Below, piece by piece: positions 36,840-45,952 of a stretch of 64,000 nt of DNA. The translations under genes and the position numbers were made by a program. The notes below the pieces were generated by a model, which was not told where the DNA came from, did no database searches, and was given only the letters and a program-made list of their open reading frames with translations. This DNA comes from Cellvibrionaceae bacterium (GTDB taxonomy: Bacteria > Pseudomonadota > Gammaproteobacteria > Pseudomonadales > Cellvibrionaceae): NCBI GenBank assembly GCA_021151695.1, contig JAGKWU010000007.1, positions 62,001 to 126,000 of the forward strand, written 5' to 3'. Each line of letters begins with the position of its first letter. The first letter of the stretch is position 1.

Positions 36840-38405
36840 TTAATACATCTCCATATCTTTTAAAAAGCTAAAGTCTGAATAATCGATTTCTCTCTCCTGG
36901 CCGTGATCCCAGTAGCCGACGATATACGTCTCCTCTTTTTCGTTTATTTTGCAGTTAGGAACTCCGTCTTTCTCTTCAATTTTTATCTCAACCTGATGTC
37001 CCGTTAACCTCTGATATGCCTCCGCTACCACCCCAATCCAAACATCCCATTCAAGTGGATCTATTTTAGGAACCCAGGTTAAAATCCATTTTATTCTCTC
37101 TTCGGCGTGCTCCCATGGTGAAATGGAACATCTGGACCAGAAACACTCAAGGTTTTGAGAACGAGCCTCCCTTCCTAGCTGTGCCAACGACCTCAAACAC
37201 TCTTTCGCAACTCCATAGTTCAATTTTTTTGTTGCCGCGCAACCAAGCCATGCATATGCATCCAAGCATCTGTATAAAGTTTCACTATCACTTTTTTTAA
37301 CCGCCTGACTACCAAGGTGTCGAATAGGGTAAGTTAGGTACGGTAAGGCGTGGCGATAGAGTGAGCAATCAATTCCAGCCATGTTTGGCCTATCGAGCCC
37401 CTTATTGACGATACTTCTCGACAAGGAGATTACCGATATAGCGATATCAGCAAACCCCCTTTCATACGATTTCATGCCAACCATATCGAGCAAGGATAGT
37501 AAACATGAAGAATATTCTTCGGTTTGGTGGAACTGCGATGCCTGTGTGACTAAACGTTCAGAAGTTTGGTTGATGATAACCCTCGAAAACGAAGATGAAT
37601 CATCAGATTTTAATGCATCTATACAGACCCTATTCAGTAGCCGAGCAGCTTCTTGAGCTAAAACTCTCCTTATCCTGTAATCATCATTTTTTAAATGTTT
37701 TGGTTTGAATTCAAATATTATTCCCACCAAATCTAAAGCAATTTCATAGAGACTTGAAAACGAGGTTACATCACCATTCTTGACGATGAGAAAATTAGCG
37801 CTCTCGATGAGCATCAAGGGACTGTGTGGAGGTTGCGGAGGAGTTATAATCCATTGCCATTCGTGAGTCGGAGTGTCCGACACGTCAGATAAGCTTATGT
37901 TATCGACTTTCGATAAAGCATTAGTGACGTTACATGAATATTCCTTCAGAAATCGAGAAATATTTTTCTTTGATGCCTGTCCTTTTATCATATTTACAAC
38001 ATCTACTTCAGTTTTGGCTATCACCAATAAAACAAAACCAAAAACACCAATAGTTGGTATGAGAGTTAAAGACAAGGCCACCACAAAATCAGCAGCATAA
38101 ATCAACGCCAGCAAGGGTAGTATAGAAAGAAGAAAGATTAAGATAGCTAGCCTGATATGGACAGGTGAAAACTTCCTACGTAGCTCTTTGTATGGAGAAG
38201 TTTGATATTGGTAGAACGAAAAGTTAATCGCAAAAATCGCCGTTGTAAGACAAACCGCAATTAAGACGGGGGCAAGATTGGACAGTGCAGACCCTCTATT
38301 AGATAAGCTTACCCAATAGCCATTTGCGCATAGTGCGATCCAGACAAGCACAAGAAAAATATGCTCCATATCAAAAGTGCCCCATGCATTTAATTTTTTG
38401 GACAT
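36840..38405 (-). CDS. Unknown membrane protein in the defence island
   Basis: The 521-residue product has four to five membrane helices in its first 140 residues (about 14-30, 42-62, 85-105, 108-135), separated by a short YQTSPYKELRRKF loop. A large soluble, probably helical C-terminal part of about 370 residues follows. The N-terminal arrangement recalls DUF2254-like membrane proteins, but I cannot assign a family. The soluble part contains many leucine-rich helices. Its place between DSR1 and an HNH protein makes a defence role plausible, with nothing direct to show it. No clear ribosome site is visible. Confidence 0.6.
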   Translation of the reverse strand: MSKKLNAWGTFDMEHIFLVLVWIALCANGYWVSLSNRGSALSNLAPVLIAVCLTTAIFAINFSFYQYQTSPYKELRRKFSPVHIRLAILIFLLSILPLLALIYAADFVVALSLTLIPTIGVFGFVLLVIAKTEVDVVNMIKGQASKKNISRFLKEYSCNVTNALSKVDNISLSDVSDTPTHEWQWIITPPQPPHSPLMLIESANFLIVKNGDVTSFSSLYEIALDLVGIIFEFKPKHLKNDDYRIRRVLAQEAARLLNRVCIDALKSDDSSSFSRVIINQTSERLVTQASQFHQTEEYSSCLLSLLDMVGMKSYERGFADIAISVISLSRSIVNKGLDRPNMAGIDCSLYRHALPYLTYPIRHLGSQAVKKSDSETLYRCLDAYAWLGCAATKKLNYGVAKECLRSLAQLGREARSQNLECFWSRCSISPWEHAEERIKWILTWVPKIDPLEWDVWIGVVAEAYQRLTGHQVEIKIEEKDGVPNCKINEKEETYIVGYWDHGQEREIDYSDFSFLKDMEMY

Positions 38406-38666
38406 TATGGAAAAAGAACAAGCTCAAAACCCCAACTGTAAATAAAGTCTAAACATATGGATCTAGTGCATCGACAAACAATTCCGGCAATCGCAGATCA
38501 ATTGCGTTAGATGGAAATAAGGATTAGCCGCGCACATAGGCTAACGTACCCACATATTTTGGAGGGGAAAATTAATACACTCTTGAGATATAAATCCCAT
38601 CTTCATTCCCCAAGTATTAGGCATTTAGAATTCTCATCAAATAAAATTATACGAATAAACTTCAGT

Positions 38667-39494
38667 TTATTGTCCGATTGGATAGCTCACAATAGCTTGA
38701 TAGTCATTCAGCAACATCATTTGATCGCCTTCTAACCCATGAAATGGGAACTCCGATAATGCGTATCCTTTTGATGACAAATCAAGAATCAATTCATTAT
38801 CACTCAATCTAAGTTGACGTGAGTGGCTAGGAAAGGTGCCTTCATTTTTCTTAGTTACCATAAACGAAACAGGGAAAAAGCTGAGTATACTGATCATCGC
38901 AAGATGTCCTTCATTTCTAAACCCTGCGAATTTCGCGCTCACATGCTTTCTGTAAGGATAAAACCAATAATAAATATCATGGGATGATTCAATTGCTGAA
39001 TCATCACCTAACACAAAATTCTTAAGCGGATTGAAATAAGGGGTGTCTTTAGGTGCCTCCTTACATTCGCTTACTGAAGTCGCAGCCAAAATATGACCAA
39101 TCATTGCACGCGCGAATTTTTTAACATTCGCATCTGTTCGGATCGTCGAAAATGGGTTATCAGCGCATACAAAGTAGTCTTTAATTTTTACCGTTAAAGA
39201 TCTGCAAACCCGGGCCACCTCTTCGTCGTTCCCCCCTAAATGCCTATTGTTACAATCATGGCAAACAGTTTTAAATTTGCTTCCGTTTGGTGACAATACC
39301 CCTTTGACTTTGGATGCGTGTAGCCCCATTACTTCGGTAACGTGTCGCTGCTCAACTTTCGTTATGGTTATGGCGCCTTTTGGAGGAACGTGATCTTGGG
39401 ATAATCGCCCATACGAGCCGCATATCAAACAGTATCCTTCTATGATTCTTGTATGCTCAAACCGCTTGGAAATACTGTCGCCGTACTTACCCAT
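38667..39494 (-). CDS. HNH-like zinc-ribbon nuclease candidate
   Basis: In the 275-residue product the first 85 residues contain the parts of an HNH/Zn module. These are C22-x2-C25 (YCLICG), D34-H35 in SQDHVPPKG, and C78-x2-C81 followed by NN (CHDCNNRH). The rest (about 100-275) has no recognised domain. HNH proteins of this layout often act as nucleases in phage defence or mobile elements. ATG 39494 is used because GGGGAAG lies six bases upstream; the frame is open to 39515. It stands alone, with 261 and 346 noncoding bases around it. Confidence 0.68.
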   Translation of the reverse strand: MGKYGDSISKRFEHTRIIEGYCLICGSYGRLSQDHVPPKGAITITKVEQRHVTEVMGLHASKVKGVLSPNGSKFKTVCHDCNNRHLGGNDEEVARVCRSLTVKIKDYFVCADNPFSTIRTDANVKKFARAMIGHILAATSVSECKEAPKDTPYFNPLKNFVLGDDSAIESSHDIYYWFYPYRKHVSAKFAGFRNEGHLAMISILSFFPVSFMVTKKNEGTFPSHSRQLRLSDNELILDLSSKGYALSEFPFHGLEGDQMMLLNDYQAIVSYPIGQ

Positions 39495-39840
39495 ATAGAC
39501 CTTCCCCAGCCTCAATAATACTTTTAGGTTATTTCACATATTTAAATTTAAATATTTTTTAGAAGCACCAATTTCACAGGTTTCCACATAATCTTTCATG
39601 TGTAATCATTCATCTTTGTTTTTAATCTAGGGGCATAATGATCCGCATCCGTATAGCACCCGGTATTTTATGATTCACTCATGATTACGTGCAGTCTTCT
39701 TAATTTATTTTCAATACTGAATAACGCAGAGTTCAGCGATAGCATTTGAATTGTGGTTTTATATTTTTTGCAAATAAAAACCGAATAATTTCGGATTAAA
39801 ATTTGTCCGGCGCAGAAGCCCCCCATGTTTAAAGAGTTTT

Positions 39841-40323
39841 CTATTTATTTTCTTGTGCAAGCAAAAGCGAGCCCACATAAGTTGGATTAATTCCAGACAA
39901 ATATATGTTATCCTTTTCAAACTCATGGAGATTGCATTTAAAGACTGCATACATTGAAAGCTGACAACCATTCGATGCGCTTAAATTAGCAATGATATTT
40001 GCAGAAGAAAAGTCTATATTTCCAGAAACTAGCAAATCACCAATATAGCCAGATTTCAATTTAAACTTCTTTATATGCTGGTGATTAACTGATACCCCAG
40101 CTAAATTAAATTTAATTTCCGCACGATCTAGCTCAATCTCAAATGGCGACATATTTATTATCTGAAAATAAACATCGTATGATGAAACATTAGAGAGCTG
40201 TATTCTAAATGGCTCATTTCTAGGCCTAATATCAATATAGACTAAATCTGAAAGGCGTTTTTTATTGAAAACTTTTCGCAAGATAAATTGAGGAAGCCAC
40301 TTGAACCACTTCCAAATCTCCAT
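39841..40323 (-). CDS. Unknown protein downstream of hxsA
   Basis: I give the start as ATG 40323 (MEIWKWFKWLPQF), giving 160 residues; the frame is open to 40401. After a hydrophobic/aromatic N-terminus the sequence reads as a beta-rich domain (YIDIRPRNEPFRIQLSNVSSYDVYFQIINMSP), similar in feel to small Ig-like folds. No family is recognised. It follows hxsA by about 130 bases on the same strand and may be a fifth member of that operon. Base composition is more AT-rich than the hxs genes. Confidence 0.5.
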   Translation of the reverse strand: MEIWKWFKWLPQFILRKVFNKKRLSDLVYIDIRPRNEPFRIQLSNVSSYDVYFQIINMSPFEIELDRAEIKFNLAGVSVNHQHIKKFKLKSGYIGDLLVSGNIDFSSANIIANLSASNGCQLSMYAVFKCNLHEFEKDNIYLSGINPTYVGSLLLAQENK

Positions 40324-40453
40324 AATTGATGTAATTTCCAAAATTTTACGTTCTCCGTTGCATAACATTTGAATACTGCGCGTGCGCGCCATCTCCCCCA
40401 AAGTTTCGTTAGAAGAAGCTTTTGATCATCGATTCTATTACCTAGATCGTGCA

Positions 40454-41020
40454 TTAGCCAGAAAAGCTGATGCCAAGCGAATTAAGTAGTTCTGCATCAA
40501 TAAATTCACTTTTCTTGAGTGATTTTGCAATTCTGTATGAGGCAATTGCCGCTCTGGTTGCTGGCCCCATTACCCCATCAATACTGCCCTGGTAATATCC
40601 GGCATAAGTCAACGCCAATTGAACTCGCTGAATGGTATTTTGCAAAGAGTCTTTTGAAAGCTTATTTGAGTCATAAACCTTGGGATCACCAGCTGTTATG
40701 GTCGTTGTGCTAGGACTTTTCGTCGTTTGAGTAGTACTTGTTGTAGTCGACGTGGTTTCTTCAGGATAACTGTAAGAGCCATACCCGCCTGATGAAGATC
40801 TATGCGAGCTGTGTGAGCTGTGAGACGAATGCGAGCTATGACTACGATGTCCTGCTAGCTCGGTTGGAACCGAAAAATTTAGCACACTTGCTTTTATTGG
40901 CTGCTTGTTTGCATCATCGACATGCACTTCTCGTTCGAGTGCCGCATGCGTGACATCAGTCGCCAATGATGCAGATATTAATGCCGCAAGGCGGTTCATG
41001 CTCTTTTTTAGTTTTTCCAT
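40454..41020 (-). CDS. hxsA: His-Xaa-Ser repeat protein HxsA (precursor peptide)
   Basis: HxsA is the presumed substrate of the HxsB/HxsC radical-SAM enzymes. The 188 residues start with a signal-like segment (about 8-26). Then come six uninterrupted His-X-Ser triplets with histidines at 58, 61, 64, 67, 70 and 73, a Ser/Thr-rich linker (about 85-107), and a C-terminal peptidoglycan-binding-1-like domain (about 128-170, LTYAGYYQGSIDGVMGPATR). The design implies an exported, wall-binding protein whose repeats are modified. It overlaps the end of hxsC by 13 bases, so translation is coupled. The chemistry on the repeats cannot be read from the sequence. Confidence 0.9.
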   Translation of the reverse strand: MEKLKKSMNRLAALISASLATDVTHAALEREVHVDDANKQPIKASVLNFSVPTELAGHRSHSSHSSHSSHSSHRSSSGGYGSYSYPEETTSTTTSTTQTTKSPSTTTITAGDPKVYDSNKLSKDSLQNTIQRVQLALTYAGYYQGSIDGVMGPATRAAIASYRIAKSLKKSEFIDAELLNSLGISFSG

Positions 41021-42126
41021 ATCACAGGCTCCACGTCTTCAATGAAATGTCCTACGGCTGAGGTAAAGAAACCGCCGCAATTTTTTCTTAAATCACAACC
41101 ATCACATTTATCGGGATAGTAATTCTTCCAATCGGAAATTGATTGATAGGCGAAAGGTCGAATTTCTTCAGGCAACAGGCACAACGGATAATTGAACAAG
41201 CGAATAGCGAGGCCTCGCATACTCGCCACTTCGATCATGTGAACCAGCCAAGGCGCCTGCTGCTTCACACTTGTTACCAAACGTTCATAGTTGTTACGCG
41301 CCCAGCCTTTGGGCTCAAGATGCATCACGGAAATGACCGACACAAAAGGCAGTGCCGAGGCAACAAATTCGATGATGTGTCCGAGGTGAGTTAGATTTTC
41401 TTGAACGGGGATAACTCGTAGTTCAATAGGCTGGTTAGCGGAGGCCAAATTGACCAAGCCCTGGACGGTTTCTAGAAAGGCACCTTTTGCACCAACCAGA
41501 ACGTCGTGAAGCTCACTTCTGTGACCATAAACAGGAATGCCCCATACCACATCCCTGCCCTTCAAATGTTCAGCAAGTGATGCCATGAAAACCTCATCCG
41601 AAAAACTACGACCGTTAGTCAATACATGGAGCTTTGCCTGGCTGCCGCTGCTTTGCAAAATACGCATCATCGACAAAAATGCACTGCGGTTTAAGGTGGG
41701 CTCGCCACCTGAGATACCAACGTACTCTTGGGTGACGTAATTGAGGAGCGCTAACGTAGCTCGGTGGTAAAGCTCGGCATCTGGCAAATCTTTCGGCGGT
41801 TGTGAGCAAAACGAGCAACGATTGTCACATTGCTCCGTCACTAGGAGAGTATTGGAATTAGCCCTGCGCGACAGGATGCTGCGCACCAGCTTTTGGTGAG
41901 AATCAACCCAAACGACATCGCCCTGATCATAGGCGCTGAACAGCTCAGGACAGTCAAGATCTTTACCCAGACTGAAGTTGTAGGCGCCCAGGCTTGGGCT
42001 GCCCGCGCTGATTGTAGGCAAATGGGGGGCATTGGAACTCCTCACCGAGGAATCCCCTACGATATAAAGTCCTTCAGGAATATTACCGGTATACCGGAGC
42101 TTACTTGCTCTTAATGGGCTAACCAT
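41008..42126 (-). CDS. hxsC: Radical-SAM maturase HxsC
   Basis: The 372-residue protein has the radical-SAM cluster motif C100-x3-C104-x2-C107 (EQCDNRCSFCSQPPKD), the GGEPTL segment of the barrel, and C-terminal cysteines (DKCDGCDLRKNCGG) fitting an auxiliary iron-sulfur cluster. By family it is one of two maturases acting on HxsA. It overlaps hxsB (16 bases) and hxsA (13 bases). Confidence 0.88.
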   Translation of the reverse strand: MVSPLRASKLRYTGNIPEGLYIVGDSSVRSSNAPHLPTISAGSPSLGAYNFSLGKDLDCPELFSAYDQGDVVWVDSHQKLVRSILSRRANSNTLLVTEQCDNRCSFCSQPPKDLPDAELYHRATLALLNYVTQEYVGISGGEPTLNRSAFLSMMRILQSSGSQAKLHVLTNGRSFSDEVFMASLAEHLKGRDVVWGIPVYGHRSELHDVLVGAKGAFLETVQGLVNLASANQPIELRVIPVQENLTHLGHIIEFVASALPFVSVISVMHLEPKGWARNNYERLVTSVKQQAPWLVHMIEVASMRGLAIRLFNYPLCLLPEEIRPFAYQSISDWKNYYPDKCDGCDLRKNCGGFFTSAVGHFIEDVEPVIWKN

Positions 42127-43535
42127 GCCTGAAACACCTTCCTAGCATTCATATCCGTCTCCCATAACGTAAATAACAAATCAAACATCGCCATTTGATA
42201 CTGGCAAAAGAATGACGGTGCCTTGTGCCCTACCGAATCCCCTTGAGTTGCCAGATGATGCATCGGATCTGAACCACAATAGGGTTGGTAGGCGCAATCT
42301 TCGCAACCAGGTGTTGCCCAGGTAAAAGATGAGGTTAGCAGCCGTTTCGCTGACTCGCCAACGATTAAGGACTGAGGGTCGTCACTCACTGTGCCGAGGA
42401 CCAGTTCATTAGCCTGGGTTGATTGCCACAGCATGCGAGCTTCATCCGATCCAAATACTCTGCCATCGTAGTTAAAGACCAATGCCCCGAAGATATACCC
42501 CGCCGGGCTTTGCAGGTCGATGTAATTGGCTGAGTGGGGCTGAAAGATCCGACGCAGGTGGATCAGTGCGGTATCCTCAATAAAGATCCGCTCTTTATTG
42601 AGCTCAAGAATGTGGCGCAGTGCCTCCCTATAAAAGGCCATGTATTCGGCGGCATCGTAGCCAATGCGATGCTGAGTGGCCGCCGCAAACCCAAAGGGGC
42701 TCAGTGGGCGCAGGAAGATGCCAGGGAAATCCAGGTCGAAATAGCTATCGACAATCTCTTTAGGGTACGCCAGGGAGTGCCTGGAGATGGTGGTCAGGCT
42801 ATTAACCCGATGAGACCCCAGCGCACTTCGAACTTGCTCAATAGCCCCTATGGTTGCCTTATGGGTATTGAAATACCTGGACGGGCGATTATGAAGATGG
42901 ACACTTTCCGGCCCATCCAGGGAGATGGAAAAATCGACTTTCTTACCCTTTGCCCAATCAATAATGAGTTCACTTAAAGGGCCGCCTGCCGTACAAATCA
43001 CGTAAGAAGCATCAACGTCCGCAAGCGCTTGTTGAGCCCTCTCATAGAACTGTTGAATAAACGCGAAAGCCAATAATGGCTCACCACCCTGAAATTCAAT
43101 CTTGATGCGATCACTACCTACCGCCGCAATTACTTTGAGGATGTCGTCGATGCGCTCTGAATCCAGGTCATACCCGGTACGATCTTTAGGCACCCTGCTT
43201 ACCTGGCAATATCCACAATCGTGGTCGCAGCGCAGTGACGGTATGATCATGAACAAAGAAGGCTTACTAACCGCCTTAGCAAGCTGAGTCGCCATTTGGG
43301 AAGCAATCAACCTGGATCTTACTTCTCGCTCCGAGGCCGCAGATAAAATGCTTTTGGCAATTAGCCCATCTACCTGTTCTGAAGTAAGAGATTCAAAGTC
43401 ACCATCAATCACCGCCTCCAGCTGATCTCTGGATTCCAGAAATGCGAAGGTGCCAGACGGCCCCGTTATCAGCCATTTATTAAGCTCAGGGACCTGCCGG
43501 AAATTGAACGGGAGTAGCTCAAGCGTTGCTGACAT
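42111..43535 (-). CDS. hxsB: Radical-SAM/SPASM maturase HxsB
   Basis: The 474-residue protein has C103-x3-C107-x2-C110 (LRCDHDCGYCQVSR), the FQGGEPLLAF glycine-rich SAM site, FSISLDGPESVH, and a SPASM-like C-terminal cysteine set (GCEDCAYQPYCGSDP, then a further Cys in SFFCQYQ). The first 95 residues look like a peptide-recognition region. It should modify HxsA together with HxsC. Its start overlaps hxsD by 17 bases. Confidence 0.9.
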   Translation of the reverse strand: MSATLELLPFNFRQVPELNKWLITGPSGTFAFLESRDQLEAVIDGDFESLTSEQVDGLIAKSILSAASEREVRSRLIASQMATQLAKAVSKPSLFMIIPSLRCDHDCGYCQVSRVPKDRTGYDLDSERIDDILKVIAAVGSDRIKIEFQGGEPLLAFAFIQQFYERAQQALADVDASYVICTAGGPLSELIIDWAKGKKVDFSISLDGPESVHLHNRPSRYFNTHKATIGAIEQVRSALGSHRVNSLTTISRHSLAYPKEIVDSYFDLDFPGIFLRPLSPFGFAAATQHRIGYDAAEYMAFYREALRHILELNKERIFIEDTALIHLRRIFQPHSANYIDLQSPAGYIFGALVFNYDGRVFGSDEARMLWQSTQANELVLGTVSDDPQSLIVGESAKRLLTSSFTWATPGCEDCAYQPYCGSDPMHHLATQGDSVGHKAPSFFCQYQMAMFDLLFTLWETDMNARKVFQAWLAH

Positions 43536-43797
43536 TGGCCATTACCGCCAGCAATGAAGCTTTAATCAGATCATCGCGCAGTGAGCCAGTCCGTAGATCA
43601 AGGCGCTCACGTAACAGGAAGTCATTGAGGTGTTTATGAAGAGATGCTTCGAATGTCGGTGCCGGGTTTTCAACCGAAATCACCCAATAGCCTTCACATG
43701 GCTCTAACGTCCATAAGGCTTCGGGATTACACCAATACAGAGATTTTCTAACGACAACTTCAGAGTAGCTGTCTTGTAGTAGTTTAATTATTATCAT
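43519..43797 (-). CDS. hxsD: His-Xaa-Ser system protein HxsD
   Basis: The 92-residue product (from ATG 43797, MIIIKLLQDSYSEVV) matches the small HxsD family: a short beta-rich start, an aromatic SLYWCNPEALW segment, and the end LNDFLLRERLDLRTGSLRD with KASLLAV. The frame is open to 43884, but the conserved part begins at this ATG. HxsD is thought to be an accessory or carrier protein of the maturases. It is the first gene of the hxsDBCA operon, divergent from the nuclease gene at 43957. Confidence 0.8.
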   Translation of the reverse strand: MIIIKLLQDSYSEVVVRKSLYWCNPEALWTLEPCEGYWVISVENPAPTFEASLHKHLNDFLLRERLDLRTGSLRDDLIKASLLAVMANVSNA

Positions 43798-43956
43798 GGC
43801 ATTCCGTGGCAAAACATGATGAAAACATACTATAAGACTTTGTGACGGAGTTAACAACTGACCCAGCCACAACCCATCGAACAAAATTCAATCAATTACT
43901 GGCGATACGAAAAAGTCGGTGTTTTTAAACTTCAAAATGGATGCTTTACCCAAAAA

Positions 43957-44835
43957 ATGAAAAGTTATATTGGCTTTCTCGCGTTTCTACTTGTCCTATC
44001 CAATAGTGCCTCAGCAAAAGGCCCGACCAAACAAGCTGATCTCGCCATTTCTGAGGGGGCGTCAGTAACGCAAGGCACGCCTAACACAAACTGTCCGCAA
44101 TTCCAGGTTTTCGGTTATCCTACAATTTCAGATCCAAAGGTGTTGCGCCGTGCGTTTTACACGTGTCGTATTGGCTACGCAGGCCTTTATGACCCATCGG
44201 AAAGAACCCCGCTATGGATTGCTGAACACCTGGTTAAAAATAACCTGGCAGGTGACGCCGACAGAGAAGGCATGGACTTTATAGCGGACCCAGACATCCC
44301 TGCTGGAGCAATGCCCAAGCCTGCCGACTATTCCAAGTCAGGTTACGATAAAGGGCACATGGCACCGGCAGCGGATTTCAAACAATCAATGACCGCCATG
44401 AACGCTACCTTTCAATTCGCTAACGCTGTTCCACAAACACCAGAAAGCAATCGACACATCTGGAAAGATTTAGAGGAGTCAACGCGGGAGTTAGCTAACC
44501 GACGCGGCGAACTCTATGTCATCACTGGGCCAATCTACTCCACCACTCCACGCACACAACTGAAAGGTCGCGTCTCAATTCCCGATGCAACTTATAAAAT
44601 CCTGATTGACCCCAAAGCAAAATCCATGACCGGATTTGTCGTGCCCAATACAAGTAATCCAGGTAAAGATTTTCGCAAATACCAAGTCAAGGTTCGTGAA
44701 ATTGAAAAACTGAGCGGACTGAATATCAACTCGCAGCTTACGCAATCTGAAGCGGACCGTCTCGAGGTGAATACTGGTGGTGATTGGATCATGCCAAGTA
44801 GCCGAGGCAAGCATAAAGATTTTTCACTGAATTAA
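43957..44835 (+). CDS. Secreted DNA/RNA non-specific endonuclease (NUC1/EndoG family)
   Basis: The 292-residue product has a signal peptide cleaved near residue 20 (SNSASA/K) and the beta-beta-alpha-metal nuclease core. The DRGH motif is present as D131-K-G-H134 (SGYDKGHMAPAADF), with the metal-site asparagine in FQFANAVPQ (N156) and N165 in ESNRHIW. The lysine variant is common in this family. The enzyme should degrade nucleic acid in the periplasm or outside the cell. A small gene follows 16 bases later on the same strand. It could protect against incoming DNA or serve nutrient uptake; export argues against a cytosolic restriction role. Confidence 0.88.
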   Translation: MKSYIGFLAFLLVLSNSASAKGPTKQADLAISEGASVTQGTPNTNCPQFQVFGYPTISDPKVLRRAFYTCRIGYAGLYDPSERTPLWIAEHLVKNNLAGDADREGMDFIADPDIPAGAMPKPADYSKSGYDKGHMAPAADFKQSMTAMNATFQFANAVPQTPESNRHIWKDLEESTRELANRRGELYVITGPIYSTTPRTQLKGRVSIPDATYKILIDPKAKSMTGFVVPNTSNPGKDFRKYQVKVREIEKLSGLNINSQLTQSEADRLEVNTGGDWIMPSSRGKHKDFSLN

Positions 44836-44851
44836 GGCTTGGGGTGGATCA

Positions 44852-45091
44852 GTGTCACAACTAAACGATTGGAGAGAACAAGCTGCGTACTTTGGCGTGC
44901 GCGAAGCCAAAGGCGAACGAGTACTAGCAGCGAAAATGGCAGAGAGAAAATATATGAGCTTGACCGGTCGAGAATTAAGCCTCGGTGAAATACAAGACTT
45001 AACCACTTTGGTAGAAGCATTAATTGAAAAAGCCAAAACTGAATACTTTCAACAAAAAGCACAGGAGTACCGCAACGCCAGGCTGACATAA
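44852..45091 (+). CDS. Small helical protein after the nuclease gene
   Basis: The 79-residue product starts at GTG 44852 with GGGGTGG upstream. It is highly charged and predicted helical, with a possible coiled coil (LTTLVEALIEKAKTEYFQQKAQEYR). I recognise no family. The 16-base gap to the nuclease stop suggests one transcript. A role as inhibitor of the exported nuclease is possible, but it has no signal peptide, so it would act before export. Confidence 0.55.
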   Translation: MSQLNDWREQAAYFGVREAKGERVLAAKMAERKYMSLTGRELSLGEIQDLTTLVEALIEKAKTEYFQQKAQEYRNARLT

Positions 45092-45144
45092 GTGCGCTCT
45101 ATGACGAGCACTCAAAATAACTGGATTCACCGTCCTTCTTGAGG

Positions 45145-45173
45145 GGCAGCTATCGGCCAAAAGCGGACATTAA
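45145..45173. repeat. Left copy of a 29-bp inverted repeat flanking the three-gene operon
   Basis: The reverse complement begins TTAATGTCCGCTTT and ends AGCTGCC. It matches 48261-48289 at 25 of 29 positions, in opposite orientation. The pair brackets the genes from 45266 to 48048. Related TTAATGTCCGC sequences may be dispersed elsewhere in such genomes, so it may be a scattered repeat rather than an excision border. Confidence 0.6.
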
Positions 45174-45265
45174 CAACCAACCAGGTCGGCAGTCGCATCT
45201 CCATTGCGTTGCTTTAATACTTTTACACCTGAAAGAAGTAGCCGACCTAGGCTTTATGAGGCCAT

Positions 45266-45952
45266 TTAAAAACTTATACTTTTGACAAACGATTCCGTTA
45301 TGCTTTCTTCGTGATTGTCGCTATCAAAATATATAGTCCCATTTGAAGATACTGCGATCGTAGAGCTCGCACGCTCGGAACTCAATGAGAAAACTAACCT
45401 ATCCAACTTATATGATTTCTCGCCATATTGTTTCTTAAGTTCGCGATAGGAATCTTTCTCTGAGAATATTTCTAATTTCGCCATGCTTTTTTCACCAAAC
45501 GGAACGGAGCTTGCTTTCAAGCTAATAACTCTACAGCTTTTTATTTTATCGTTATTCTTTATTGCGTCATGGAATTTTTTTAGATTGAATTCATACTTCT
45601 CAATTGATAAATCTGTAAATATTTTTGAAAGATAATTGACAAATGATTTAAGTGATATTGGTGGGTTGGTGATTCGCAAAATATAATATGATTCATGCAT
45701 CGGAATTACTTTAAATTCTACGTAGACATACTTTATACGCTCCACAACTTGGATTTCTCCATTTGGGAGTTTAATATTTTCAGATAATTTTCTCTTCTCC
45801 ACAAATGTTGCACTGAAGCCGGAAGAGTCCAATACATTAGATATAATCCCTATTCCAGCATTTTCACGATATGAATTTTTATTGGACATCTTCGCGAAGT
45901 CATCAATATGTATATCGATTTGAGCAACAATAAATTTATTTCTCGCTTTCAT
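45266..45952 (-). CDS. Third gene of an unrecognised three-gene operon
   Basis: I place the start at ATG 45952 (MKARNKFIVAQIDIHIDD), with GGAGAGG just upstream; ATG 45964 is an alternative. The product of 228 residues is rich in Lys, Ser, Ile and Asn and looks like a mixed alpha/beta protein without membrane segments. No family is recognised. It overlaps the second gene, so the two are translated together. Composition is clearly AT-rich, like its two partners, and unlike the stress block or the imu cassette. Confidence 0.7.
   Translation of the reverse strand: MKARNKFIVAQIDIHIDDFAKMSNKNSYRENAGIGIISNVLDSSGFSATFVEKRKLSENIKLPNGEIQVVERIKYVYVEFKVIPMHESYYILRITNPPISLKSFVNYLSKIFTDLSIEKYEFNLKKFHDAIKNNDKIKSCRVISLKASSVPFGEKSMAKLEIFSEKDSYRELKKQYGEKSYKLDRLVFSLSSERASSTIAVSSNGTIYFDSDNHEESITESFVKSISF

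Noticed and set aside
40800..40860. Short DNA repeats as a mobile or regulatory repeat
   Set aside because: They are the codons of the His-Xaa-Ser repeats inside hxsA.
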